Shown here piece by piece: positions 57,829 through 64,000 of a stretch of 64,000 bases of DNA. Origin of the DNA: a virus; IMG/VR virus record IMGVR_UViG_3300042884_000193, positions 55,557-119,556 of that record; one strand, given 5' to 3'. The notes beneath the pieces are model-generated. The model saw nothing but the letters and a program-made list of their open reading frames with translations, ran no database searches and was not told the origin of the DNA. Position numbers and translations under genes: made by a program. The first letter of the stretch is position 1. Each line of letters begins with the position of its first letter.

Positions 57829-58231
57829 ATTAAAAGAATTCACCGAGGACATGATTCCTGATGGTGCTGTAGGATTTGTATACCAGATGGATGTTATCCT
57901 AGATGGTGAACGTAAATCCTACATAGGCAAGAAGAACTTCTTTGCGGATGTTAAGACTAAGCTTTCTAAGAAGGCTATGCCCACTGATAAACGCTTGAAG
58001 TCCTACAAGCGCGTAAGAAAAATTGTATATCAGAACTACTATAGCAGTAATGAAAAACTTAAGGCAGCTCATAAGGCTGGAGTACAAATCAAAAGGACTA
58101 TCCTAAAGATATGTTACTCTAAGACAGAGCTCTCTTATCAAGAAGTTAAATACCAATTTATGTACGAGGTGCTAGAGAAAGACTTCTGGTTAAACGCAAA
58201 CATACTTGGTAGGTTTTATAAACAAAAGTAA
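57815..58231 (+). CDS. GIY-YIG-like endonuclease, SegE type (138 aa)
   Basis: The pattern GFVYQM (residues 20-25) followed by KSYIGKKNFF matches the GIY-YIG nuclease start, with a later LKICYSKTELSYQEVKYQF and NANILGRFYK end like the phage SegE-type family. GIY-YIG enzymes cut DNA and often act in mobile introns or defence against host DNA. The catalytic residues beyond the start are not all identified. Confidence 0.6.
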   Translation: MWVYKLKEFTEDMIPDGAVGFVYQMDVILDGERKSYIGKKNFFADVKTKLSKKAMPTDKRLKSYKRVRKIVYQNYYSSNEKLKAAHKAGVQIKRTILKICYSKTELSYQEVKYQFMYEVLEKDFWLNANILGRFYKQK

Positions 58232-58232
58232 T

Positions 58233-58592
58233 ATGGCAAGTTTAAAGACAGCAACCTTATTTGCAGCATTAAAAGATGCTGGTGTAACAAATGTAGAAAT
58301 TAGATATGATGGCGGAGGAGACTCTGGCCAGGTGGAAGATGTAGACTTTTATGGAGAAAATTTAGATACAGCTGTTCTTACTGATATGTATGAGGGGGAT
58401 ATGCAAGACCTAGCTTATCATATACTTGAGGAGCATTATCAGTATGACTGGTATAACAATGATGGTGGTTATGGAACCATTGACATTGACTTTGAAGAGG
58501 AACCTCCTACTATAAATATCAATGGTTATGTAAGAAATCTTACTGATGCTTATGGTTCAGTTGACCTCACAGATATTAAGTGGAAAGAGTAA
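58233..58592 (+). CDS. DUF6878-like protein (119 aa)
   Basis: The ATG at 58233 (MASLKTATLFAAL) is preferred over an in-frame upstream start inside the previous gene. The product has YDGGGDSGQVEDVDFYG and YDWYNNDGGYGTIDIDF, the pattern I associate with DUF6878 (DGxGDSGQ followed by NNDGxYG). The function is unknown; it is a small acidic protein found in phages and bacteria. Confidence 0.6.
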   Translation: MASLKTATLFAALKDAGVTNVEIRYDGGGDSGQVEDVDFYGENLDTAVLTDMYEGDMQDLAYHILEEHYQYDWYNNDGGYGTIDIDFEEEPPTININGYVRNLTDAYGSVDLTDIKWKE

Positions 58593-58633
58593 TGGCGCAT
58601 CCATATGATCATTAATAATTAAAACTAAAAACT

Positions 58634-58888
58634 ATGAGTAAATTACTAATCACTAAGACAGAACTCCTTCATGATAAGGAGTATGACTTTATGGAGCAGC
58701 AAGATAAAAGCCTTGCTGATGTATGTATAAAGTACGATGAGATAGTAGCAGTTAGGCAAAATGCAGATGAGGCTGACATTATTAACCCTGATATGTGTGT
58801 TGTCTATCTAAAAAGTGGAGAGCTATTCTTCATCTTCACACCCTATGAAGAGGTGTTACGTTTTATGAAACAATTAAACCAAGATTAA
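58634..58888 (+). CDS. Small protein, paralog of the gene at 47965 (84 aa)
   Basis: Its C-terminal half (AVRQNADEADIINPDMCVVY, then SGELFFIFTPYEEVLRFM) aligns with that of the 83-aa protein at 47965. The N-terminal part is different. It opens cassette cluster B, as its paralog opens cluster A, and is preceded by a leader variant at 58621. The function is unknown. Confidence 0.6.
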   Translation: MSKLLITKTELLHDKEYDFMEQQDKSLADVCIKYDEIVAVRQNADEADIINPDMCVVYLKSGELFFIFTPYEEVLRFMKQLNQD

Positions 58889-58893
58889 AAGCT

Positions 58894-59115
58894 ATGGAAA
58901 AAGAAACATTTGAAGAATTTTTAGAAAGAGAAGGCTACGATGAAGGTAGAACCCAAGAGATATGGGAAGACGGTGCTAGAAAAGGTGCTGAATGGCAAGC
59001 CAAACAAATGTATAGTAAGGAAGAATTAGCAGATTTAATAGACGCTACTTTTCAAGGTAGACAAGATGTTGCAGATTTATTTTCTGAATTGTTAGAAAAC
59101 CTAAAAACTAAATAA
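58894..59115 (+). CDS. Small acidic cassette protein (73 aa)
   Basis: The product begins MEKETFEEFLEREGYDEGRT and holds a WQAKQMYSKEEL segment related to the AKQMEKEQ block of the MEKKQTA family; it ends NLKTK through the conserved leader. It is a distant relative or partial copy of that family. The function is unknown. Confidence 0.55.
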   Translation: MEKETFEEFLEREGYDEGRTQEIWEDGARKGAEWQAKQMYSKEELADLIDATFQGRQDVADLFSELLENLKTK

Positions 59116-59120
59116 ATATG
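59104..59120 (+). repeat. Conserved gene-junction leader, copy 5
   Basis: AAAACTAAATAAATATG differs from the other copies at one base and precedes the MEKKQTA gene copy B. Confidence 0.65.
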
Positions 59121-59330
59121 GAAAAGAAACAAACTGCAGTTGAATGGTTGGAATGGCAAATCAATCTTGGATTATCTGAGAGAGGTTTAATTAGTGCTAT
59201 TAAAAAAGCCAAGCAAATGGAGAAGGAGCAGATACTTGATTCTTACATTGAAGGTCATAGCATATATGGTGAGTCTACAAATGCCGAACAATACTACAAC
59301 GAAACTTACGGAAAAACTAAAAATTTATAA
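59118..59330 (+). CDS. MEKKQTA-family small protein, copy B (70 aa)
   Basis: It starts MEKKQTAVEWLEWQINL, has AKQMEKEQILDSYIEG in the middle and EQYYNETYGKTKNL at the end, the same constant blocks as copies at 49031 and 59534, with a different and shorter spacer. The function is unknown. Confidence 0.65.
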   Translation: MEKKQTAVEWLEWQINLGLSERGLISAIKKAKQMEKEQILDSYIEGHSIYGESTNAEQYYNETYGKTKNL

Positions 59331-59332
59331 CT

Positions 59333-59527
59333 ATGGAAAATACAAAACAATTAGCATCAGTTAAGGCACTATTAAATCCTCCATATGTAGGTAAGTATTG
59401 CATAGGAGGTTATGGTGGAGGTTATGGTGGAGTGTGTATCTCTTTTACAAAAAAACCTAACTTCTTTCATCGTGCAATGATGAAGATGTTCTTAGGATGG
59501 GAATGGACTGACATAACTAAAAACTAA
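59333..59527 (+). CDS. Small Gly/Tyr-rich cassette protein (64 aa)
   Basis: A Gly/Tyr-rich segment (VGKYCIGGYGGGYGGVCISF) lies between a polar start and a helical end with FLGWEWTDITKN. It is placed between two MEKKQTA copies and shares their leaders. The function is unknown. Confidence 0.5.
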   Translation: MENTKQLASVKALLNPPYVGKYCIGGYGGGYGGVCISFTKKPNFFHRAMMKMFLGWEWTDITKN

Positions 59528-59536
59528 ATAACTATG
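59520..59536 (+). repeat. Conserved gene-junction leader, copy 6
   Basis: This is an exact copy of AAAACTAAATAACTATG before the third MEKKQTA-family gene, about 10.5 kb from copy 4. Confidence 0.7.
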
Positions 59537-59788
59537 GAAAAGAAACAAACTGCGGTAACACTATTATTTCAAGAATTTAGAGCTTTATCCGAAGTTATGA
59601 GAAAAGCAGGTGATGAGAAAAATGCTAACCTAATTGATTGTTTATGTGAAAGAGAGGAGGTAGCCAAGCAAATGGAGAAGGAGCAGATTATTGATGCAAG
59701 ACAAGATGGTATTGATGCTGTGTTTAAAGGATATTCAATAAGTAATGAGGAATACTACAACGAAACTTACGGAGGTCAAGATGAGTAA
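59534..59788 (+). CDS. MEKKQTA-family small protein, copy C (84 aa)
   Basis: The start MEKKQTAVTLLFQEFRAL, the AKQMEKEQIIDARQDG block and the end EEYYNETYGGQDE follow the constant pattern. The first 30 residues after the start have no counterpart in copies A and B. It is followed by an inverted repeat and an HNH gene. Confidence 0.65.
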   Translation: MEKKQTAVTLLFQEFRALSEVMRKAGDEKNANLIDCLCEREEVAKQMEKEQIIDARQDGIDAVFKGYSISNEEYYNETYGGQDE

Positions 59789-59807
59789 GTAATTATGGCT
59801 CATTCTT

Positions 59808-59864
59808 GTATGTATGATTATTTTGTTGTACATTGTACATGTATTAACATATAATCATACGTAC
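59808..59864. repeat. Inverted repeat upstream of the HNH endonuclease
   Basis: A 14-base arm (GTATGTATGATTAT, 59808-59821) is the inverted copy of ATAATCATACGTAC (59851-59864) with one wobble pair. The 29-base spacer contains a shorter palindrome (TGTACATTGTACA). The right arm ends at the ATG at 59865. It may be an operator, or a mark of how the endonuclease gene arrived. Confidence 0.6.
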
Positions 59865-60482
59865 ATGAGCTCATTTAAACAAACACTTATTTTTAAAGCG
59901 GGTGGTATCCTAAAAACCCGTAAAGGTGAAGAAACAAACTGGACATACTTAGAGGATGTATCAAAAAATGGTACCACAGGTAAACGTTATATTAAAGCAA
60001 AATGTAAATGTGGTAGATTGAAAACCATATGTCTTAATAATATAAGAAATGGTAACAGTAGTTCTTGTGGATTATCTCCTTGTAGAGGAACTGAAAGAGA
60101 TAAAGATCCTGATGTGGGTCATAGAGCTATCCTATATGTATACAAAAAACATGCTCGCGATAGAGGGTTTAGTTTTGAGTTAGACTCTGATTATTTTAAA
60201 GAGCTTACACAAAAAAACTGTAACTACTGCGGTATTGAACCTATACAAGTTTATCAATTAAAGAATCCTAAAACTGGTAAATTAAGATCTGGTGTACCCA
60301 TATTATACAATGGTATAGATAGGGTAGACTCTTCTAAAGGTTACACTAAAGAAAACGTTGTAACCTGCTGTAAAGTTTGTAACAGAGCAAAAAGTAATAT
60401 GAGTCTAGAAGACTTTAAAAATTGGATTATGAAAGTACATTTGATAACAATTAAAAAATTAACAGTATGTCCCACCCTATAG
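59865..60482 (+). CDS. HNH endonuclease, homing type (205 aa)
   Basis: The ATG at 59865 (MSSFKQTLIFKAGGI) is chosen since an upstream start at 59814 lies in the inverted repeat. An N-terminal cysteine-rich DNA-binding part (KCKCGRLKTICLNNIRNGNS) precedes the HNH core: KNCNYCGIEP, YNGIDRVDSSKGYTKENVV, TCCKVCNRAKSNMS. These enzymes cut DNA at one site and often move themselves. Its end overlaps the next gene by 16 bases. Confidence 0.8.
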   Translation: MSSFKQTLIFKAGGILKTRKGEETNWTYLEDVSKNGTTGKRYIKAKCKCGRLKTICLNNIRNGNSSSCGLSPCRGTERDKDPDVGHRAILYVYKKHARDRGFSFELDSDYFKELTQKNCNYCGIEPIQVYQLKNPKTGKLRSGVPILYNGIDRVDSSKGYTKENVVTCCKVCNRAKSNMSLEDFKNWIMKVHLITIKKLTVCPTL

Positions 60483-60808
60483 AGCACGCCAAATCCGCAG
60501 CAAGGCGGTGGGGAGGAACCTGGGAAGAATACATCCATATTGAGGAGTGGTTTGATGCTACTAAGGCCTGGTATGGTCACAGTATGCATAGATTATTCAG
60601 GCATCACAGTGAAGGTATCTTTGAATGTGAGAGGGTCTTCGGGCCCTTCTTTGTTAACTCAGTAGGTAAAAAAGTTATGACTCGCTATGTAGGCGAGCAA
60701 CATGTAAAAGAAGATTGCAATGGTTATCTACCAAGTGCAAAGGAGTGGATTACTAATATGAATAACCCTCCTGTATGGATGTTAAAAACTTTAAAAATAG
60801 AAGACTAA
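60467..60808 (+). CDS. DUF6915-like protein (113 aa)
   Basis: MSHPIEHAKSAARRWGGTWE, then WFDATKAWYGHSMHRLFRHH, SEGIFECERVFGPFFVNS and VGEQHVKEDCNGYLPS are the typical blocks of this conserved family of small phage and bacterial proteins (DUF6915 from memory). The many His residues could bind metal. Function is unknown. The stop overlaps the next start by one base. Confidence 0.65.
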   Translation: MSHPIEHAKSAARRWGGTWEEYIHIEEWFDATKAWYGHSMHRLFRHHSEGIFECERVFGPFFVNSVGKKVMTRYVGEQHVKEDCNGYLPSAKEWITNMNNPPVWMLKTLKIED

Positions 60809-61215
60809 TGGGAGAAGTATTTAAACTTGATGAGTCAACATATAAGAATTTGTTGGCTATGGCTAAGTCTGTAGATAAAGAGAACCATGTTGTGGTTAAG
60901 AATCTTATTGACTCTTCAGATATCCAGGCTAATTTACCCTACATACTTATGTTATGTAAAGAAGCAGGACATAAGAATCTAAATCTTGATTCAGATACTG
61001 TAGCAAAGCTAAAAGAAATTACTGGTTTAGATTATAACAGTGTCCTTACTTGGAATAGTATGTATGATGTACTTCACAAAAATGTGAATGTTGATCCAAT
61101 AGCTATGGGATTCTTTATTAATAGATTTTCAGAAGAATTAGGGAGGCAATTAGAAACTGCCGGTTTTACTTTCATGGAGAAATATCAATTAACATTAATA
61201 CCAAAAGGTAAATGA
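60808..61215 (+). CDS. Unknown protein preceding the VWA gene (135 aa)
   Basis: The ATG at 60808 (MGEVFKLDESTYKNL) overlaps the previous stop (TAATG) and is preferred to an earlier in-frame start. The product is helical (TYKNLLAMAKSVDKENHVVV; TVAKLKEITGLDYNSVLTWN; FFINRFSEELGRQLETAGF). It overlaps the VWA gene by 4 bases and may be a partner of the ATPase/VWA pair. Confidence 0.5.
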   Translation: MGEVFKLDESTYKNLLAMAKSVDKENHVVVKNLIDSSDIQANLPYILMLCKEAGHKNLNLDSDTVAKLKEITGLDYNSVLTWNSMYDVLHKNVNVDPIAMGFFINRFSEELGRQLETAGFTFMEKYQLTLIPKGK

Positions 61216-62405
61216 CAAAACAAGATAGTCTAGCTAAAGCTAGCAAAGAACTGATGTTGAAGGAGCCTTTTTACGGGCTCTTTCTCATTGGACTAAATAA
61301 ATTATGGAGCAAACGTGTTCCTACTGCTGGTGTATGCAAGCATAACATAAACTTTCAGTTGATGATCAATGAGGAGTTTTGGGAAAGCTTGAGTCCTGAG
61401 CATCACATAGGCCTACTAAAGCATGAGCTATTGCATATTGCATTCTTCCATCTTACTATACACAATGACTTTGCAGATCCTAAGCTAGCTAATGTAGCAA
61501 TGGACTTGGAGATTAATCAGTATATAGATGCACAGTATCTTCCTGACGGTGGTTGTACCATTGACAATGAGATGTTTGCACCTATGAATCTTCCTGCTAA
61601 GGCTGGCTGTAGAGAGTATTATAAACTACTACAAGAGCAAAAAGATAATGGAGACGGTACTAGTGAGTTTGAGCAGATGATGAAAGCTATGGAGGAAGGT
61701 CAGCCAACATATGGTGATGGTCAACCGGTTCCTGATCATAGCACGTGGGATGACTTCAAAGACTTAAGTGAGGCTGAACAAAAGCTTATACAAAAGCAAG
61801 TTGAGCATCAGCTTAAGGAGATTGCAGATCAAGTAACAAAGTCTAGAGGTCATGTACCTGGAGAACTCAAGGGTTTACTAGACAAGCTTAACAGTAGTGA
61901 GCCATCTAAGTTTGACTGGAAGTCTTATCTTAGAAGGTTTACTGGAGGTAGTCAGAAAGTATTTACTAAGAAGCTTAGACGTAAATCTAATAAAAGATTT
62001 GAGGATAACCCTGGTCTTAAGATTAAATTCCGTAAGCACATCTTAGTTGCTGTAGATACTAGCGGTTCCGTTAGTGATGTGGAAGTACAAGAGTTCTTCC
62101 ATGAGATTGATCATATCAATAAGACAGGTGCAGAGATAACTATTGTACAATGTGATACAAGTATACGTCATATCGGGCCATACAAGGCTGGAGATAAGAT
62201 TGAGATACATGGTCGCGGTGGTACTTACTTTGATCCTGTTTTAGAATTGTACAATGAGCACCAAGATAAGTATACTTGTTTGATATACTTAACAGATGGT
62301 GAATGTGATTGTAGTGTAAAGCCAAGAGGCAAAATGTTGTGGGTAATCTCTACCCGTGGAAGTATAAACAAGGATCTACCTGGTCCACAAATTAAATTAA
62401 ATTAA
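61212..62405 (+). CDS. Metallopeptidase-like and VWA-domain protein (397 aa)
   Basis: The N-terminal 150 residues carry a zinc motif HELLH at 71-75 with further His and Asp (HIAFFHLTIHND), as in the DUF2201 putative metallopeptidase domain. A linker and helical part follow. The C-terminal part is a VWA domain with a MIDAS-like DTSGSVSD, HGRGGTYF and YLTDGECD. This architecture is known with a MoxR ATPase partner, which is encoded next. The two may remodel or unload a target protein or metal; the target is unknown. Confidence 0.75.
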   Translation: MTKQDSLAKASKELMLKEPFYGLFLIGLNKLWSKRVPTAGVCKHNINFQLMINEEFWESLSPEHHIGLLKHELLHIAFFHLTIHNDFADPKLANVAMDLEINQYIDAQYLPDGGCTIDNEMFAPMNLPAKAGCREYYKLLQEQKDNGDGTSEFEQMMKAMEEGQPTYGDGQPVPDHSTWDDFKDLSEAEQKLIQKQVEHQLKEIADQVTKSRGHVPGELKGLLDKLNSSEPSKFDWKSYLRRFTGGSQKVFTKKLRRKSNKRFEDNPGLKIKFRKHILVAVDTSGSVSDVEVQEFFHEIDHINKTGAEITIVQCDTSIRHIGPYKAGDKIEIHGRGGTYFDPVLELYNEHQDKYTCLIYLTDGECDCSVKPRGKMLWVISTRGSINKDLPGPQIKLN

Positions 62406-62409
62406 GAGT

Positions 62410-63600
62410 ATGAGCGCAAATCAAGTTAACTTAAACACAGACGAGTTGAAGACCTTTATTGGTCACATTGTAAAGAACAACCAGCACATCCAAACTGAAG
62501 GAAAGATTCCTGTAGCAGTGAACATTGAAGGTGAGGCCGGTATAGGTAAGACAACCACAATTTTGCAGATTGGTAAAGAGCTAGGACTAGATGTAGTTAA
62601 GTTGAATCTTGCTCAGATCGAGGAGCTAGGTGACCTTACAGGTTTCCCTATTAAAGAATTTGAAGTAGTTAAGACTACAGATGATGGCAAGAAAACAGCT
62701 AAGTGGGTACCTGAGAACATCATGCCTATGTATATTCAGAATAAGTATGTTCCTAGCGGAGAAAAACGTATGGGTTATGCAGCTCCAGAGTGGATTCAAG
62801 GTAAGGAAGAAGGTGGTATCTTAATCTTAGATGACTACAGCCGTGCTGACCAAAGATTTACTCAAGCTGCAATGGAATTGATTGACCGTCAGAAGTATAT
62901 CTCATGGGAGCTACCAAAGAACTGGCATATTGTATTGACTAGTAATCCCGATAATGGTGACTATCAAGTAACATCTATGGATGCTGCTCAGAAGACTCGC
63001 TTTATTACAGCTTACTTAAAGTTTGATGCAGATTGCTGGGCTCGTTGGGCAGAGCAGAATAACATTGACTCTCGTTGTATTAACTTTTTGTTGATGCATC
63101 CTGAGTTGGTTACACAGACTACTAATGCTCGTAGTATTACTACTTTCTTTAATAGTATCTCTAGTATAGAGAACTTTGAGAAAGACTTACCACTTATCCA
63201 AATGATTGGTGAGGGTAGTGTAGGTAGCGAGTTTGCTACTCTATTTACTACATTCATTAACAACAAGTTAGATAAGTTAATTACTCCTAAGGACATGTTG
63301 ACTAACAACAGTTGGGAGTATGTTAAAGGTCAGATGAATTCTTGTATTGGTAAGGATGATGCATACCGTGCAGACATTGCTAGTATCTTGGCATTGCGCT
63401 TCACTAACTATGCTGTTCATTATAGCACAGATAATACGGTAGACCAAAAGATTATTGACCGTGTTACTAACTTCATCATTGATAAGGACATCTTTACTAA
63501 TGACTTGAAGTATGCTGTTATCAAGGGTATCCTTAACGGAAGTAAGAAGTTCACCAAGTTAATGTTAAACGCTAACATCGCTGCTATTGCAGTTAAGTAA
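62410..63600 (+). CDS. MoxR-type AAA+ ATPase (396 aa)
   Basis: The Walker A is EGEAGIGKTTT at residues 40-50, and the Walker B is GGILILDDYSRAD near 134-146. LTSNPDNGDYQVTSMDAAQK with a nearby Arg finger candidate, and a C-terminal helical lid, follow the MoxR/AAA_5 pattern. MoxR ATPases act as chaperones for a VWA-domain partner, here the 397-aa gene 4 bases upstream. The pair is a self-contained chaperone module. Confidence 0.8.
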   Translation: MSANQVNLNTDELKTFIGHIVKNNQHIQTEGKIPVAVNIEGEAGIGKTTTILQIGKELGLDVVKLNLAQIEELGDLTGFPIKEFEVVKTTDDGKKTAKWVPENIMPMYIQNKYVPSGEKRMGYAAPEWIQGKEEGGILILDDYSRADQRFTQAAMELIDRQKYISWELPKNWHIVLTSNPDNGDYQVTSMDAAQKTRFITAYLKFDADCWARWAEQNNIDSRCINFLLMHPELVTQTTNARSITTFFNSISSIENFEKDLPLIQMIGEGSVGSEFATLFTTFINNKLDKLITPKDMLTNNSWEYVKGQMNSCIGKDDAYRADIASILALRFTNYAVHYSTDNTVDQKIIDRVTNFIIDKDIFTNDLKYAVIKGILNGSKKFTKLMLNANIAAIAVK

Positions 63601-64000
63601 TGAAAATGGATTTGAATCTCGGTAATGTTACAGACACCATGCTGAAGCAGTTACCATTTATTAAAACAAAGGTAAGATATGCTAGTATAGATAGGAAGCA
63701 TAAACCACTTCCTCATACCTGGCTGTATACTGTAGATGATGATTCAGTAGAAAAGATTAATGCACTCCTCCAGGGGGGTGCATTAATTACCCTACCTGCT
63801 AAATCTAAAGGGTATGTTATACCCGGTTGTAAATATAGTGTTGGTCAGTTGAGAGACATTGCTCGTATAAATAACTGGACCATTACTAATGATGCATCTA
63901 AAGCAGATTTCTTTATTGGTCATAGTAATAATGTGAGTAGAGGTAATGCAGATCAACAAGTTCCTAATGCTCTCGTAGCTAGCAATTGCTCTGTAATGAG
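63600..64000 (+). CDS. Protein cut by window end (at least 133 aa)
   Basis: An ATG at 63600 overlaps the ATPase stop by one base (TAATG). The visible 133 residues (MDLNLGNVTDTMLKQLPF; LPHTWLYTVDDDSVEKINAL; YVIPGCKYSVGQLRDIARIN) are soluble alpha/beta. No family is recognised. Coupling suggests work with the MoxR/VWA pair. Confidence 0.5.
   Translation, partial: MKMDLNLGNVTDTMLKQLPFIKTKVRYASIDRKHKPLPHTWLYTVDDDSVEKINALLQGGALITLPAKSKGYVIPGCKYSVGQLRDIARINNWTITNDASKADFFIGHSNNVSRGNADQQVPNALVASNCSVM

Noticed and set aside
48485-59536. Conserved 17-base repeats as a CRISPR array or diversity-generating element
   Set aside because: The spacing is gene-sized, the repeats contain start codons, no spacers of equal size exist and no reverse transcriptase or cas gene is present.
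1-64000. Search for integrase, endolysin, DNA polymerase and RNA polymerase genes
   Set aside because: None was recognised; absence in the window says nothing about the whole genome, so no lifestyle call is made from it.

Overview
The window is a 64 kb piece of a tailed double-stranded DNA phage that infects a Bacteroidota host. It is most like the crAss-like podoviruses of environmental (Flavobacteriia-type) bacteria. Grounds seen in the sequence: an AT-rich, tightly packed two-arm genome; a packaging and head block in the order TerL, portal, acidic scaffold-like protein, major capsid candidate; an HU/IHF-like protein and a PD-(D/E)XK nuclease next to TerL; a long tail protein with the N-terminal signature of crAss-like stabilization/muzzle proteins; uracil-DNA glycosylase, DnaB-like helicase, Sak4-like ATPase and primase in one replication block; Bacteroidota-style promoters (TTG, 19-20 bases, TAnnTTTG); A-rich leaders without Shine-Dalgarno sequences; and a lipoprotein with a Bacteroidota surface-export signal. 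Family and lineage names are from memory of these families, not from a search. Both ends cut a gene. No DNA polymerase, RNA polymerase, endolysin, integrase, tRNA or CRISPR array was seen, so the rest of the genome lies outside.

Left arm, 1-32.5 kb, minus strand (read right to left): fibre and appendage genes (32.5-26.6 kb), including three proteins with one shared N-terminal docking module; a terminator/promoter junction at 26.5 kb; packaging and head genes (26.5-15.9 kb); a block of small, very basic, probably virion-internal proteins (14.8-12.7 kb); ring/tail-type proteins, a complete ferritin and an abundant-looking structural protein (12.7-9.8 kb); cysteine-rich Asp-box and fibronectin-type appendage proteins (9.7-4.6 kb); and tail proteins ending in the large partial one (4.5-0 kb).

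Switch region, 32.5-37 kb: a rightward metallophosphoesterase gene, a leftward GroES-like gene, then about 900 bases without a convincing gene. This stretch holds direct repeats, G-runs and an abrupt GC-rich island that continues through a 212-aa gene of unlike codon use. Copies of a short GC-rich element and of an ACTATGGACTAT motif are scattered through 35.2-36.9 kb. This is the best candidate for an origin or early-control region.

Right arm, 37-64 kb, plus strand: many small overlapping early-type genes (37-53 kb), with a PcfJ-like protein, HNH proteins, two lipoproteins, an SF2 helicase, a ParB-like protein and a ClpS adaptor; two related clusters of cassette-like small genes (47.9-49.3 and 58.6-59.8 kb) that share conserved leaders and constant ends around variable middles; the replication block (51.3-57.6 kb); and a MoxR-type ATPase with a metallopeptidase/VWA partner (61.2-63.6 kb).

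The points most worth attention are the ferritin with every ferroxidase ligand kept, the ClpS adaptor beside a GroES-like gene, the constant-variable-constant small-gene cassettes, and the GC-rich repeat-bearing switch region.
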